Source: Thermoplasmata archaeon
GTDB lineage: Archaea; Thermoplasmatota; Thermoplasmata; Thermoplasmatales; GCA-001856825
NCBI GenBank assembly: GCA_021816725.1
Contig: JAKAXD010000009.1
Location: 1 to 42,330, forward strand
Reading direction: 5' to 3'
Length of the DNA stretch: 42,330 bases
Positions 33,304-42,057 of the stretch are shown here, in pieces. The notes under the pieces are model-generated. The model was not told the DNA's origin and made no database searches. It saw only the letters and a program-made list of their open reading frames with translations. How positions within the stretch are numbered: the first letter of the stretch is position 1; each line of letters starts with the position of its first letter. Position numbers and translations under genes: made by a program.

Positions 33304-34306
33304 CTGAATCCCTCCTCTCCTCCTCCTGTATCCAGCTGGGTTCTTCGTAAACATCATCGAATATGCTGGAAGATTCAGGTGGTGGAATGCTCATCCTTTC
33401 CTCAAGCATCTTGTCAACCTCTTCCTTTGCACTTGCTTTTGTGGACTGGATGAATGAAGAATCAATGACTCCCATCTTCAGCATCAGGTTCTCCAGCCTC
33501 CTTATCGGGTCATTCTCGCTTCCGTCAGTTATCTCATCCACCCTATACTTCTTAGGATCGTCGGAAGTGGAGTGAGGGCCCATCCTGTAAGTTAATGCTT
33601 CCACAAGATACGGACCCTTGCCCGCCCTTACGTAATCGAATGCTTCCTGAAGACCTGCAAGAGAGGCAATCAGATCGTTCCCGTCCACCCTCTTTCCAGG
33701 AATTCCGTAAGCAGTTCCCTTCTTGTATATCTCTGCCTTAGTCTGCTTGCTCGTTGGAACTGAAATTGCCCACCCGTTGTTCTCGCATATGAAGAGCACT
33801 GGAAGGTTAAATACAGAGGCCATGTGGAGTGCAGCATGGAAATCTGATGTTGAAGTCGCCCCGTCCCCGAATGTGGTGATTACAATGCCCTTCTTCTTGG
33901 TGTATCGCCTGGCGTATGCAGCACCAACAGTCAGTGGAAGATGTGACCCAACTGGACTTTGCACCGATGAGAAATTGAACTCCTTGAATGAGAAGTGGTC
34001 AGGCATCTGTCTCCCTTTCTGCAGATCGTTGCTGTTCCCGAGCATCTGGTCAAATATGAGGGAGAGTGGTACCCCCCTCTGGATGTAAAGCGCCAGGTCC
34101 CTGTAATAGGCGAAAATTAGGTCGTCATTATCTGCCATCATTGCGATAGCTATCTGTATCATTTCCTGGCCCTGGGCAGGAACGTGGAACCCTATGATCC
34201 CCTGTCTCTGGGCACTTATGATCTTTATATCAAGTGTGCGAGCGATGACAGCATTCTTGTAAGCTTGTATTGCCTGTTCGTTGGATAGATTCCCAGCTAT
34301 TGCCAT
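33290..34306 (-). CDS. 2-oxoacid dehydrogenase E1 alpha subunit
   Basis: A 338-residue thiamin-diphosphate enzyme. The ThDP motif runs from FGDGATSTSDFHAA near 143 to ENNGWAISVP near 172 (GDG...NN). Family motifs also include GFHVPAQGQEMIQIAIAM near 40, DNDDLIFAYYRDLALYI near 62 and YRMGPHSTSDDPKKYR near 235, the region phosphorylated in the animal enzyme. It decarboxylates a 2-oxoacid and reductively acylates the lipoyl arm of E2. The ATG follows the lipA TAG directly (TAGATG). The pocket residues do not allow a safe choice between pyruvate and branched-chain substrates. Confidence 0.95.
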   Translation of the reverse strand: MAIAGNLSNEQAIQAYKNAVIARTLDIKIISAQRQGIIGFHVPAQGQEMIQIAIAMMADNDDLIFAYYRDLALYIQRGVPLSLIFDQMLGNSNDLQKGRQMPDHFSFKEFNFSSVQSPVGSHLPLTVGAAYARRYTKKKGIVITTFGDGATSTSDFHAALHMASVFNLPVLFICENNGWAISVPTSKQTKAEIYKKGTAYGIPGKRVDGNDLIASLAGLQEAFDYVRAGKGPYLVEALTYRMGPHSTSDDPKKYRVDEITDGSENDPIRRLENLMLKMGVIDSSFIQSTKASAKEEVDKMLEERMSIPPPESSSIFDDVYEEPSWIQEEERRDSDGSD

Positions 34307-35152
34307 CTAATGAAGCCTCCTCATTGCCCACGCTTCAGCTGCCTTGTAAGATGTCCTTACCAAAGGGCCGGAAGCAACAAATTGGAATCCCAGTTCGTAC
34401 CCGATTTCCTTAAGTCTCTCAAACCTTGCGAGCCTGCAGTATTCCACCACAGGCAATTGCATCTTTGATGGCCTGAGATACTGACCGATGGTGAGTATGC
34501 TCACGTCCACTTTCCTCAGGTCCTTCATGGTTTCGATGACCTCATCATCACTCTCACCGAATCCTAGCATTATTGATGATTTTGTCACGAATCCTTTCAT
34601 GGCTGCATATCTCAGGACTTCAAGTGACTGGTCATAATTCGCACGGTGATCCCTTACAGATGGGGAAAGTCTCCTTACCGTTTCAACGTTGTGCGCCAGA
34701 ACAACAGGTCCCTCGTCCAGTATCCTGTCGATGCATTCCTTGTCCCCCCTGAAATCAGGAATGAGTACTTCCACGCTTGCACCTGTCTTCCTTACTTCCC
34801 TTATAACGCTCGCAAAATGTTTCGATCCCTGATCTGGTAGGTCGTCCCTGTCTACTGAGGTTATTACGACATACTTCAGTCCCATATCCCTCGCAGCCGT
34901 AGCGACGTTAAATGGTTCCATTGGATCCAGCGGCTGAACGTATCCATGTGTGACGGAACAGAAACCGCAATTCCTCGAACAGTTCTTTCCTAGAACCATG
35001 AATGTTGCAGTTCCATCCGACCAGCATTCGCTCCTATTAGGGCATCTTGCTTCCTCACAAACAGTATGTAAATTTAACCCCTTGACCTCTTTCTTTGTGT
35101 CGAAAAAAGCCGCTTCTGTAGGAAGCTTGACCTTCACGTAATCAGGATGCAT
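34307..35152 (-). CDS. lipA: Lipoyl synthase
   Basis: A 281-residue radical-SAM enzyme that inserts two sulphur atoms into octanoyl-protein. The auxiliary cluster Cys motif is CEEARCPNRSEC near 32 and the radical-SAM triad is CSRNCGFCSVTHG near 58. YVVITSVDRDDLPDQGSKHF near 94 and KSSIMLGFGESDDEVI near 193 are LipA-specific, and the conserved Arg-Ser/Thr near the end is present in GPLVRTSYKA. First gene of the operon; TATA TTTAAA lies about 24 nt before the ATG, so the mRNA is leaderless. Confidence 0.97.
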   Translation of the reverse strand: MHPDYVKVKLPTEAAFFDTKKEVKGLNLHTVCEEARCPNRSECWSDGTATFMVLGKNCSRNCGFCSVTHGYVQPLDPMEPFNVATAARDMGLKYVVITSVDRDDLPDQGSKHFASVIREVRKTGASVEVLIPDFRGDKECIDRILDEGPVVLAHNVETVRRLSPSVRDHRANYDQSLEVLRYAAMKGFVTKSSIMLGFGESDDEVIETMKDLRKVDVSILTIGQYLRPSKMQLPVVEYCRLARFERLKEIGYELGFQFVASGPLVRTSYKAAEAWAMRRLH

Positions 35153-35171
35153 TACTTGAAAGTTGATTAGA

Positions 35172-35182
35172 GTTTTAAACGT
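35172..35182 (-). promoter_or_regulatory. TATA box of the lipA-E1-E2-E3-lipB operon
   Basis: On the reverse strand, CGTTTAAAACT is centred about 24-25 nt before the lipA ATG with no ribosome site between, fitting a leaderless archaeal transcript that begins at lipA. Confidence 0.55.
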
Positions 35183-35233
35183 TTTCGGTACGGTTAAATT
35201 TTACCAGAACTAAAGAGATTTTCCCTGCATCAT

Positions 35234-36685
35234 TTATTTCACAGTTTCATTTGGTTGCGATACGTCCCAAACCTGTCTCCTTCCCCTGAGTACGGATGGT
35301 ACGATAGCGATAAGAAGTATTGCAACTGATATGAGGAAGAGATAATGGATGGAATTGATGAAGTCATTCACCCATGGTCCGATAGCCGTACCGTGTGATG
35401 TGCCAAGGAATATGCCTGCAAGATTTGTCATCGGAACTGTGAGGGACATAACATAGAATGCAATTCCCATGCTGAATATGCTGCCTATATTCACGAGTGT
35501 CGAACTCATACCCGATGCGATTCCCCTCTCAGGTGGAGGTGTAGAATTCATGATCGATGCCCTGTTGGGTGATGCGAATATTCCCATTCCGCTGCCAACG
35601 AACACGAGTGGAATGACGAGCTCGTTGAAAGTGGTGGTTTGGCCGATGCGCGCGAGCATAAGGAAACCTATTGCAGATACCACAAGACCAATGGTGGATA
35701 TCAGTCTCGCACCATACTTGTCAGAGAACCAGCCGCTTATGGGTCCAAAGAAAGAAAGCGAAATGGATGTGGGCACAAGGAACAAGCCGGCTGCAAATGG
35801 GTTCAGCCGCATAGTGGGACCCTGGAGGTAGAAAACAAGTACAAATGTCACAGCGCCTCTTGCCAGGGCGTTCATGAAAATTGCTAGATTTCCTGCAGCA
35901 AAAAGTCTGATCCTGAAGAGCTTCAGATCGAACATGGGATGGTCGATTCTCATTTCATAATAGACAAAGAAAATGAACAATGCTATGCCCATCACAATCA
36001 TGGAAAGTACGGTTCTAACACCCGCAGAACCTGTAGCGTAAAAAGTGATTCCAGCGAGTATCAAGCTTATGGACCCAGCAAATGTCACGTTTCCTATCGC
36101 ATCAATCCTCTGTCCCCTCTTTATGACTGCCAGTTCCCTCAGGTTGTGGTGTGCCCATACGGTCGCTATGATCCCTATTGGGATGTTGACGTAGAAGATT
36201 GATCTCCACCCAAATGAATACGTTAATATCCCGCCCAGTACCAGACCTGATACGGAACCTGCCACTATTGCGACCTGGTTGATTCCAAGGGCCATTCCCC
36301 TCTCGTTCTCCGGGAAAGCGTCTGTAATTATTGCACCACTATTCGAGAACAGAAAAGCGGCTCCAACCCCCTGGACAAGTCGGAAGCCGATTAGCTCTGG
36401 CCCCACTTGTGAGAGGCTGCAAAGGGCGGAACCGACGGTGAAAACTGCAAATCCGAATGTGTACAGCCTGACTCTACCGAACATGTCTGAGAGTCTGCCA
36501 AAATTCACGAGGACGGCGGCTGTAAGGAGTGTGTATCCCATGAGAATCCACAGGAGATCGAGAAGTGATGTGTCCGGGAGTTCTCTCGCAATTGTTGGCA
36601 GCGAAATTAGGACAATGTTGGTGTCAAGTGAAGACATCAGAGTTCCTAGCGTAGTATTGGAGAGAACAGTCCACTTGTACTCCAC
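35234..36685 (-). CDS. MFS drug exporter, DHA2 (14-TM) family
   Basis: A 483-residue membrane protein with about 14 hydrophobic helices. SSLDTNIVLISLPTIARELP near 17 is the DHA2/EmrB family signature (LDxTIVxxALP), LGRLSDMFGRVRLYTFG near 62 is the MFS loop 2-3 motif, and LGGILTYSFGWRSIFYVNIP near 154 is the antiporter motif C plus the conserved FxxN region. Expected to export hydrophobic or cationic compounds in exchange for protons; specificity unknown. Starts with GTG, preceded by an AT-rich TATA-like stretch rather than a ribosome site. It sits downstream of no operon partner and is divergent from the DUF3311/symporter pair. Confidence 0.9.
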   Translation of the reverse strand: MEYKWTVLSNTTLGTLMSSLDTNIVLISLPTIARELPDTSLLDLLWILMGYTLLTAAVLVNFGRLSDMFGRVRLYTFGFAVFTVGSALCSLSQVGPELIGFRLVQGVGAAFLFSNSGAIITDAFPENERGMALGINQVAIVAGSVSGLVLGGILTYSFGWRSIFYVNIPIGIIATVWAHHNLRELAVIKRGQRIDAIGNVTFAGSISLILAGITFYATGSAGVRTVLSMIVMGIALFIFFVYYEMRIDHPMFDLKLFRIRLFAAGNLAIFMNALARGAVTFVLVFYLQGPTMRLNPFAAGLFLVPTSISLSFFGPISGWFSDKYGARLISTIGLVVSAIGFLMLARIGQTTTFNELVIPLVFVGSGMGIFASPNRASIMNSTPPPERGIASGMSSTLVNIGSIFSMGIAFYVMSLTVPMTNLAGIFLGTSHGTAIGPWVNDFINSIHYLFLISVAILLIAIVPSVLRGRRQVWDVSQPNETVK

Positions 36686-36817
36686 TCAACGGAAGTTTAC
36701 TTATGAATTAATAACTTGTTAAAACAGAAATTGTGGAATCCATTTTGTTGAAGATCAATGGGGTTTCTTTCCATCGGTTTAATTAGACTATAACTTTGAT
36801 AAATGTAGGTGAATAAA

Positions 36818-36825
36818 TTTAAATA
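36818..36825 (+). promoter_or_regulatory. TATA box of the DUF3311/symporter operon
   Basis: TTTAAATA is centred about 28 nt ahead of the ATG at 36849, giving a leaderless or one-to-three-base leader mRNA. Confidence 0.5.
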
Positions 36826-36848
36826 CTCTTTATTTCATATCAACTTTT

Positions 36849-37076
36849 ATGAGTCAGAACGTGACTGCAATGTCTAAGCGGTCCCTTTACGTGACCGTTG
36901 CAATCCTGACCATAATACCATTTATTGCACTTGCCATTGTCCCAAGCTACGTGCGGACTAACCCTGAAATAGGTGGACTACCGTTTTTTTACTGGTACCA
37001 GCTATTATGGCTCTTTCTAGCAGCAGCCTTATTTGGACTGGCAGCTATTTTGTACAATAAATACGGAGGCGAGTAA
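36849..37076 (+). CDS. DUF3311 small membrane protein, symporter partner
   Basis: A 75-residue protein with two transmembrane helices. The segment IGGLPFFYWYQLLWLFL (about residues 41-57) is diagnostic of DUF3311. Genes of this family usually stand directly in front of a sodium/solute symporter gene, as here: the stop TAA is followed at once by the ATG of the symporter. It is probably an accessory subunit; the mechanism is unknown. Confidence 0.88.
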   Translation: MSQNVTAMSKRSLYVTVAILTIIPFIALAIVPSYVRTNPEIGGLPFFYWYQLLWLFLAAALFGLAAILYNKYGGE

Positions 37077-38570
37077 ATGCTAGCGCTTTCAGGTATTCTG
37101 GTATGGGTAATTCTTCTTCTTATCTTCATCTTCCTGGGATTCTACGGAAGAAGATGGAAGAAAGGGGATATGAGCAAACTGGATGAATGGTCCCTTGGGG
37201 GAAGAAAGTTCAGTGCCGCTATAGTGTGGTTCCTAGTGGGCGCAGACCTGTACACTGCTTACACATTCATAGCCATTCCATCGTCTGTTTTCAGTATAGG
37301 AGCGATATATTATTTTGCTGTACCTTACGTCGCAGTGACATTCGGAATTGCCATGTGGGCAATGCCGAAATTGTGGAAGGTATCAAAGGAAAAGGGGTTC
37401 ATAACGGCATCAGATTTCGTCAAATCGAATTTCAGCAGCAGGAACCTTGCAATTCTAATTGCAATAGTTGGTATAGTTGCTGAACTGCCCTACATAGGTC
37501 TTCAGATCGTAGGAATGCTATCCGTTCTAACCGTGATGCTAAGTGGAATCGCTAACATAAAGCTCGTAGTCGATTTGTCGCTAATACTCTCTTTCATAAT
37601 ACTTGCAATTTTCACTTACGTCAGCGGATTGAGAGGGGCAACACTTACCGCAATATTCAAAGATGCAATCATACTGATCAGCGTTGCGCTTGTCATAATA
37701 GTTGCACTGGTGACAATAGGCTTCACAAAGTCATTCACAGGACTCCCGGTCAAGTACTATCACATACTCCCCTTGCAGGTGAACGCATACTGGAGCCTGT
37801 TCCTCATGAGCGCTCTTGCGCTGTACCTATACCCGCACGCCGTGACAGGTTCTCTGAGTGCAAAATCTCCCAAATCACTAAGACTTAGCCAATCACTGCT
37901 GCCACTATACGGAGTGGGACTGGCACTTCTAGCACTCTTCGGTATACTGGTTTATGGCAATCATGCAGCAATAACATTCCTGAAGGACACATTCGTTGCT
38001 AGCTCAAGGGGAACTTACGTTGTCCCTGCATTGATTTTCTATTCGCTCCCAGCTCCATTGACAGGCTTCGCATTTCTGGGGATATTCATAGGAGGGCTTG
38101 TGCCAGCTTCCATAATGGCAATGTCACAGTCGAATCTATTCACCAGGAACATAGTCAGGGAACTGTATCCAAAAATGTCCCAGTCGAGGGAGGCATTAAC
38201 AGCAAAGGTGGCGATGATAGTATTCCTTTTCATAGCAGTAGGCTTTGTTTTCGTATTCCCGCTCTCGTATTCAGTTCAGCTCCAGCTGCTTGGAGGAATC
38301 ATTATACTACAAACGCTTCCAGCATTGTTCCTCGGTCTGGTGACGAACAAGTTGAACAAGTACTCACTGATAACAGGGCTCCTGGTTGGTCTTGGCCTGG
38401 GCATATACTGGATGGAAGTTGCAAACCATTTCCATACCTGGACAACAACTCTTCTGCCGATAAGCTCAAGCGTAGGTTCACTCTTCATAGGATTCCTGGC
38501 TTTGTCAGCAAACCTGATCATAGTCCTTGTAGGCTCTCTGATTGCGCTTCCCTTCAGAAAGAAGCAGTAA
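37077..38570 (+). CDS. Sodium/solute symporter (SSS) family permease
   Basis: A 497-residue permease with about 13 hydrophobic helices. DEWSLGGRKFSAAIVWFLVG near 37 is the SSS helix-1 region, followed by the kinked segment YTAYTFIAIPSSVFSIG; LYLYPHAVTGSLSAKSPKSL near 255 is the family segment after helix 7, and LPAPLTGFAFLGIFIGGLVP near 323 is another. SSS proteins couple uptake of monocarboxylates, amino acids or vitamins to Na+ or H+; the DUF3311 partner is typical of monocarboxylate-type permeases. Substrate unproved. Adjacent to DUF3311 with no gap. Confidence 0.9.
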   Translation: MLALSGILVWVILLLIFIFLGFYGRRWKKGDMSKLDEWSLGGRKFSAAIVWFLVGADLYTAYTFIAIPSSVFSIGAIYYFAVPYVAVTFGIAMWAMPKLWKVSKEKGFITASDFVKSNFSSRNLAILIAIVGIVAELPYIGLQIVGMLSVLTVMLSGIANIKLVVDLSLILSFIILAIFTYVSGLRGATLTAIFKDAIILISVALVIIVALVTIGFTKSFTGLPVKYYHILPLQVNAYWSLFLMSALALYLYPHAVTGSLSAKSPKSLRLSQSLLPLYGVGLALLALFGILVYGNHAAITFLKDTFVASSRGTYVVPALIFYSLPAPLTGFAFLGIFIGGLVPASIMAMSQSNLFTRNIVRELYPKMSQSREALTAKVAMIVFLFIAVGFVFVFPLSYSVQLQLLGGIIILQTLPALFLGLVTNKLNKYSLITGLLVGLGLGIYWMEVANHFHTWTTTLLPISSSVGSLFIGFLALSANLIIVLVGSLIALPFRKKQ

Positions 38571-38609
38571 ATTTTCATTATTTTTTATTTTATTTCTAAT
38601 GTTTTTTCT
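38571..38609 (+). terminator. T-rich terminator after the symporter gene
   Basis: Directly after the stop there are several T runs (CATTATTTTTTATTTTATTT, then GTTTTTTCTG) without a strong stem, the archaeal poly-U type. Confidence 0.55.
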
Positions 38610-38785
38610 GAAATATATATTCCGGACATGCCTCAATGAAGCTTCCATTCTAATGCGTTGAATATAAACGATATCCATGAATAATCATTGGCCAATTGAC
38701 AATAACTGGAATCACGGAGATTGGTATAGAGCAGGTGGATTATTATGAGGCAGTATATGCATTACTACCTTATCCCAAGTCCAGA

Positions 38786-38858
38786 AGCCACCGGAGGGAT
38801 TCGGACCCCCGACCTGCTGATTACGAATCAGCTGCTCTACCAACTGAGCCACGGTGGC
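38786..38858 (-). tRNA. tRNA-Thr (CGT)
   Basis: On the reverse strand the acceptor stem is GCCACCG/CGGTGGC; D arm GCTC...GAGC; anticodon stem GCTGA/TCAGC with loop TTCGTAA, anticodon CGT (codon ACG); T arm CGGGG-GTCCGAAT-CCCTC. The discriminator is T (U73), as in the other tRNA-Thr in the window; no CCA, no intron. GATATATTG at about 38879-38887 is a well-placed TATA box. Confidence 0.95.
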
Positions 38859-38969
38859 GTTATCGTTAATCTCTATTCAATATATCTCGATTTCCATTCC
38901 TTCAACTGTCAAGAAAACGGCTCCGCATCAAAGTTTTCTGTATGATGCAAAAGAAAGCATCTCGATGCG

Positions 38970-38977
38970 TTTATATA
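38970..38977 (+). promoter_or_regulatory. TATA box of the thermosome gene
   Basis: TTTATATA about 40 nt before the ATG predicts transcription start near 39000 and a leader of about 13 nt carrying GAGGTG. A short inverted repeat GCAT-CTCG-ATGC (38957-38968) abuts the box on its upstream side and could be an operator. Confidence 0.6.
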
Positions 38978-39012
38978 GAAGAATAAAATACGGAAACGAG
39001 GTGTCCAGTTAA

Positions 39013-40638
39013 ATGATGCCAGGACAGCCAATATTTATTCTAAAAGAAGGTGCGAAGAGAGAATCCGGAAAGAATGCGATGCAAAACAATATCAACGCAG
39101 CAAAGGCGATCTCTGATGCTGTAAAGACTACTCTAGGTCCGAGGGGAATGGACAAGATGCTTGTCGACTCCCTTGGTGACATCGTTATCACGAACGACGG
39201 TGTTACAATTTTGAAGGAGATGGACATAGATCACCCTGCAGCAAAGATGATGGTTGAAGTCTCCAAGACCCAGGATCAGGAGGTGGGTGATGGTACTACA
39301 ACTGCCGCAATCCTTGCTGGTGAGTTCCTGAGGAAAGCGGAGGACCTGCTGAACCAGAATGTCCACCCAACCGTAATAGCCTCAGGTTACAGAATGGCTG
39401 CTGAGAAAGCCAAGGAAGTACTGAACGATATAGCAACGCCAGTGGGCAAGGACGAGAAGGTACTCCTAAAGATAGCCAATACTGCTCTGAATTCCAAGGG
39501 AGCTTCGACATCCAGGAAGAAGCTAGCAGACATAGCAGTGAAATCGGTTATTCAGGTGGCCCAGGAAAGGGGAGGAAAGACGTTTGTTGATTTTGACGAT
39601 ATCCAACTTGTAAAGAAGCAGGGAGGATCCGTAGACGATACACAGCTGATCCAAGGAGTCATAGTGGACAAGGAAAGGGTTCACCCCGGAATGCCCGTTC
39701 TTGTGAACAAGGCAAAGATTGCCCTGCTGAATGCTGCCCTAGAAATAAAGAAACCTGAATTTGATACTTCAATAAGGATAGAGGACCCAGAGTCCATAAC
39801 AAAGTTCAAGAAGCAGGAGGAGAGCATTCTAAAGGACATGGTTGAGAAGGTAAAGGCAACAGGTGCAAACGTCATACTCACACAGAAGGGAATAGACGAC
39901 CTGGCCATGGCCTACCTAGCAAAGGAGGGAATATATGCGGCAAGAAGGGTCAAGAAGAGCGATATAGAGAAACTTGCAAAGGCTATAGGCGGGGAGATAG
40001 TCACGAACATGGATGACCTGTCCGCAAAGGACCTCGGGAATGCAGAGAGGGTTGAGGAAGTGAAGATTGGAGAGGATCACCTCACTTTCGTTACAGGCTG
40101 CAAGAATCCCAAGGCAGTTTCCGTTCTCATAAGGGGCGGGACGGAGCACGTTGTGGATGAGGTTGAAAGAAGCCTGGTTGACTCGCTCCATGTTGTTGCG
40201 GCAGCTCTCCAGGACGGTAAGATCATTCCAGGTGGAGGAGCGGCAGCGATAGAGATAGCAATGAAGCTCAGGGAGTACAGCCAATCTGTTGGGGGAAGGG
40301 AGCAGCTTGCAATTGAAAAGTTTGCGGAAGCAATTGAGATTATCCCGAGAACACTCTCAGAGAATGCAGGACTGGACTCCATAGGTATACTGATATCGCT
40401 TAAGAAGGAGCACGCGGATGGAAAGAAGAATGCGGGCGTAGACGTCGTGAAGGGAAAACCGATTGACATGCTTGATTTGGGTGTCATAGAACCCATAAGG
40501 GTTGGGAAGCAGGCAATAGACAGCGCTACAGACGCAGCCGTTATGATACTGAGGATTGACGATGTCATAGCAACAAAAGCATCCAGTGCTGGAGCTCCAA
40601 AACCGCCAGGTGGAAAACCGGGCGGGGAAGAGGACTGA
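39013..40638 (+). CDS. thsB: Thermosome subunit (group II chaperonin), beta-like
   Basis: A 541-residue group II chaperonin subunit that folds proteins in an ATP-driven ring. Family motifs: [20 protein letters not shown] at the start, [20 protein letters not shown] near 37, [14 protein letters not shown] near 93 (with the catalytic Asp) and [14 protein letters not shown] near 405. The pattern ([39 protein letters not shown]) is closer to the Thermoplasma beta subunit than to alpha, from memory. The C-terminal tail is [11 protein letters not shown], short and Gly/Pro-rich. The start at 39013 (or 39016) is nine bases after GAGGTG. Usually heat-induced. Confidence 0.97.
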   Translation: MMPGQPIFILKEGAKRESGKNAMQNNINAAKAISDAVKTTLGPRGMDKMLVDSLGDIVITNDGVTILKEMDIDHPAAKMMVEVSKTQDQEVGDGTTTAAILAGEFLRKAEDLLNQNVHPTVIASGYRMAAEKAKEVLNDIATPVGKDEKVLLKIANTALNSKGASTSRKKLADIAVKSVIQVAQERGGKTFVDFDDIQLVKKQGGSVDDTQLIQGVIVDKERVHPGMPVLVNKAKIALLNAALEIKKPEFDTSIRIEDPESITKFKKQEESILKDMVEKVKATGANVILTQKGIDDLAMAYLAKEGIYAARRVKKSDIEKLAKAIGGEIVTNMDDLSAKDLGNAERVEEVKIGEDHLTFVTGCKNPKAVSVLIRGGTEHVVDEVERSLVDSLHVVAAALQDGKIIPGGGAAAIEIAMKLREYSQSVGGREQLAIEKFAEAIEIIPRTLSENAGLDSIGILISLKKEHADGKKNAGVDVVKGKPIDMLDLGVIEPIRVGKQAIDSATDAAVMILRIDDVIATKASSAGAPKPPGGKPGGEED

Positions 40639-40659
40639 TTCTTTCAAGAAGTAACCCTA

Positions 40660-40700
40660 TCTTTTTTTATTCTTCATTTTCCACAACTATTCATTTTTGT
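40660..40700 (+). terminator. T-rich terminator of the thermosome gene
   Basis: About 20 nt after the stop, CTTTTTTTATTCTTC is followed by ATTTT and CATTTTTG runs without a stem, as usual for archaeal termination. Confidence 0.6.
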
Positions 40701-40753
40701 TTGTAGCCGACCGCTTCCATAATGGGATATCCGGCACTATTATTACATAATCG

Positions 40754-40760
40754 TTATATA
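40754..40760 (+). promoter_or_regulatory. TATA box of the YbjQ-family gene
   Basis: TTATATA is centred 25 nt before the ATG at 40782, which both predicts a leaderless mRNA and supports that ATG against the in-frame one at 40722. Confidence 0.6.
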
Positions 40761-40781
40761 TTGTCAATCCCTGACTTCTTC

Positions 40782-41168
40782 ATGTTTAACGGAAACTACA
40801 ACCCGTCATCTGCAGACTTGATTGTCGTTAGCACGCCATACGTTCCCGGGTACAGGATAACAAGTGTAATTGGTTTCACCTGGGGCCTGATAGTGAGGTC
40901 AAGGGGGATCGGGGGGAACGTCATAGCCGGTCTGAGGACAATTGCAGGAGGGGAGATAAAGGAATATACACAGATGCTTGACCAGAGCAGATTCGAGGCC
41001 CTTGAGAGACTCAAGCAGCATGCAAAGGGACTGGGTGCAAATGCAGTAATAGAGGTCAGGTTCGACTCCTCAGAAATAGGACAGACAATGTCAGAGGTTC
41101 TTGCTTACGGAACAGCTGTGATTGCACAGAAAGATGATTCCCAGAGTCAACCAGTTTCACTGAAATGA
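40782..41168 (+). CDS. YbjQ/UPF0145 family protein
   Basis: A 128-residue protein of the YbjQ (UPF0145, heavy-metal-binding-like) family. The sequence IVVSTPYVPGYRITSVIGFT near 13 and GGEIKEYTQMLDQSRFEALE near 56, then AKGLGANAVIEVRF near 82, follow the family pattern; these proteins form pentameric rings of unknown function. An upstream in-frame ATG (40722) gives 20 more non-family residues and is rejected because the TATA box lies downstream of it. The product is cytoplasmic. It is followed four bases later by the GHMP kinase gene on the same strand. Confidence 0.85.
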   Translation: MFNGNYNPSSADLIVVSTPYVPGYRITSVIGFTWGLIVRSRGIGGNVIAGLRTIAGGEIKEYTQMLDQSRFEALERLKQHAKGLGANAVIEVRFDSSEIGQTMSEVLAYGTAVIAQKDDSQSQPVSLK

Positions 41169-41172
41169 GCGG

Positions 41173-42057
41173 ATGGTTGTTTATTCTCCGCACAAGGTAA
41201 TAATATTCGGTGAACACGCTGTAGTACATGGCTACCCTGCACTATCTGCCACCGTAGACCTGTTTGCCAAGATCTACCTGATTCCCAGCAGGAGTGGTCT
41301 CCAGTACACGCCTTTCGTTCAGAGGACTCTTGCCTATCTGGGACTGAAAAACATTTACGTGAAGGTGGAAACAAACGTGCCTTCAGGATCTGGGTTGGGC
41401 ACTTCCTCAATGATCATTGCAGGCATACTCATGAGCGAAAGGAATTACACTAAGGAGCAGCTTGCAAACGAGGCATTCAACATTGAGTACGAAACGCAGG
41501 GACTGGGCTCTCCAATAGACACGTCTACCATATCTGCAGGTGGTTTTGTACTTACAAACGGTAACGAGGGGATCCCGCTGTGGAAGATTGAGAAGAATGG
41601 GATTACCTGGAATTTTTCCAGCATACCTACGAGAAACATGGGTCTTGTCGTAGTATATTCAGGTTCGAAAGGTTCGACAAGGGAACAGGTGGCGAAGGTC
41701 AGGAAGTTCTATGAGAGAGGCAGCTTCGCGAAGGACATAATGAAAAGGATCGGGAACATCACGCAGGAGGGAGTGAAGGCAGTGACGAAGGGTGACAATG
41801 CGAAGGTCGGAGAACTGATGAACGAGAATCATTCAGAGCTAAAGGTGTTTGGAATATCCACCGAACAGATAGAGAAGATAGTTTCAATTGGAAGGGAGTA
41901 TGGCTACGGTGCAAAGCTGACAGGCGCAGGTGGAGGAGGGGCAGTCATAATAATACCCAGAGAAAAGGAGAAATTATTGAAGAAATTGAAGGAGCTAAAC
42001 GTGATGGTATTTGACACATCCACCACGAGCGCAGGTATATTCAAGAGATCCGAGTGA
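41173..42057 (+). CDS. GHMP kinase, mevalonate-kinase-like
   Basis: A 294-residue GHMP kinase. HKVIIFGEHAVVHGYPALSA (from residue 7) is the mevalonate kinase N-terminal signature, NVPSGSGLGTSSM (68-80) is the ATP-binding motif 2, LGSPIDTSTISAGGF near 111 keeps the catalytic Asp (D116), and AKLTGAGGGGAVII near 245 is motif 3. Length is near that of archaeal mevalonate kinases. It would phosphorylate mevalonate at the 5-OH for isoprenoid lipid synthesis, unless it has another GHMP substrate. Related Thermoplasmata use mevalonate 3-kinase instead, so the assignment needs care. Probably cotranscribed with the YbjQ gene; its 3' end overlaps gyrA by 17 nt. Confidence 0.85.
   Translation: MVVYSPHKVIIFGEHAVVHGYPALSATVDLFAKIYLIPSRSGLQYTPFVQRTLAYLGLKNIYVKVETNVPSGSGLGTSSMIIAGILMSERNYTKEQLANEAFNIEYETQGLGSPIDTSTISAGGFVLTNGNEGIPLWKIEKNGITWNFSSIPTRNMGLVVVYSGSKGSTREQVAKVRKFYERGSFAKDIMKRIGNITQEGVKAVTKGDNAKVGELMNENHSELKVFGISTEQIEKIVSIGREYGYGAKLTGAGGGGAVIIIPREKEKLLKKLKELNVMVFDTSTTSAGIFKRSE

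Noticed and set aside
33304..33357. Upstream extension of E1 beta (MMFTKNPAGYRRRRGG)
   Set aside because: It is the E1 alpha 3' end read in another frame; GGAGGGA and family similarity place the start at 33303.
38745..38945. 66-codon forward frame with residues GGIRTPDLLITNQLLYQL
   Set aside because: This is the well-known false protein read antisense across a tRNA, here tRNA-Thr(CGT).
40077..40568. 163-codon frame opposite the thermosome gene
   Set aside because: Antisense shadow; the thermosome frame is unmistakable.
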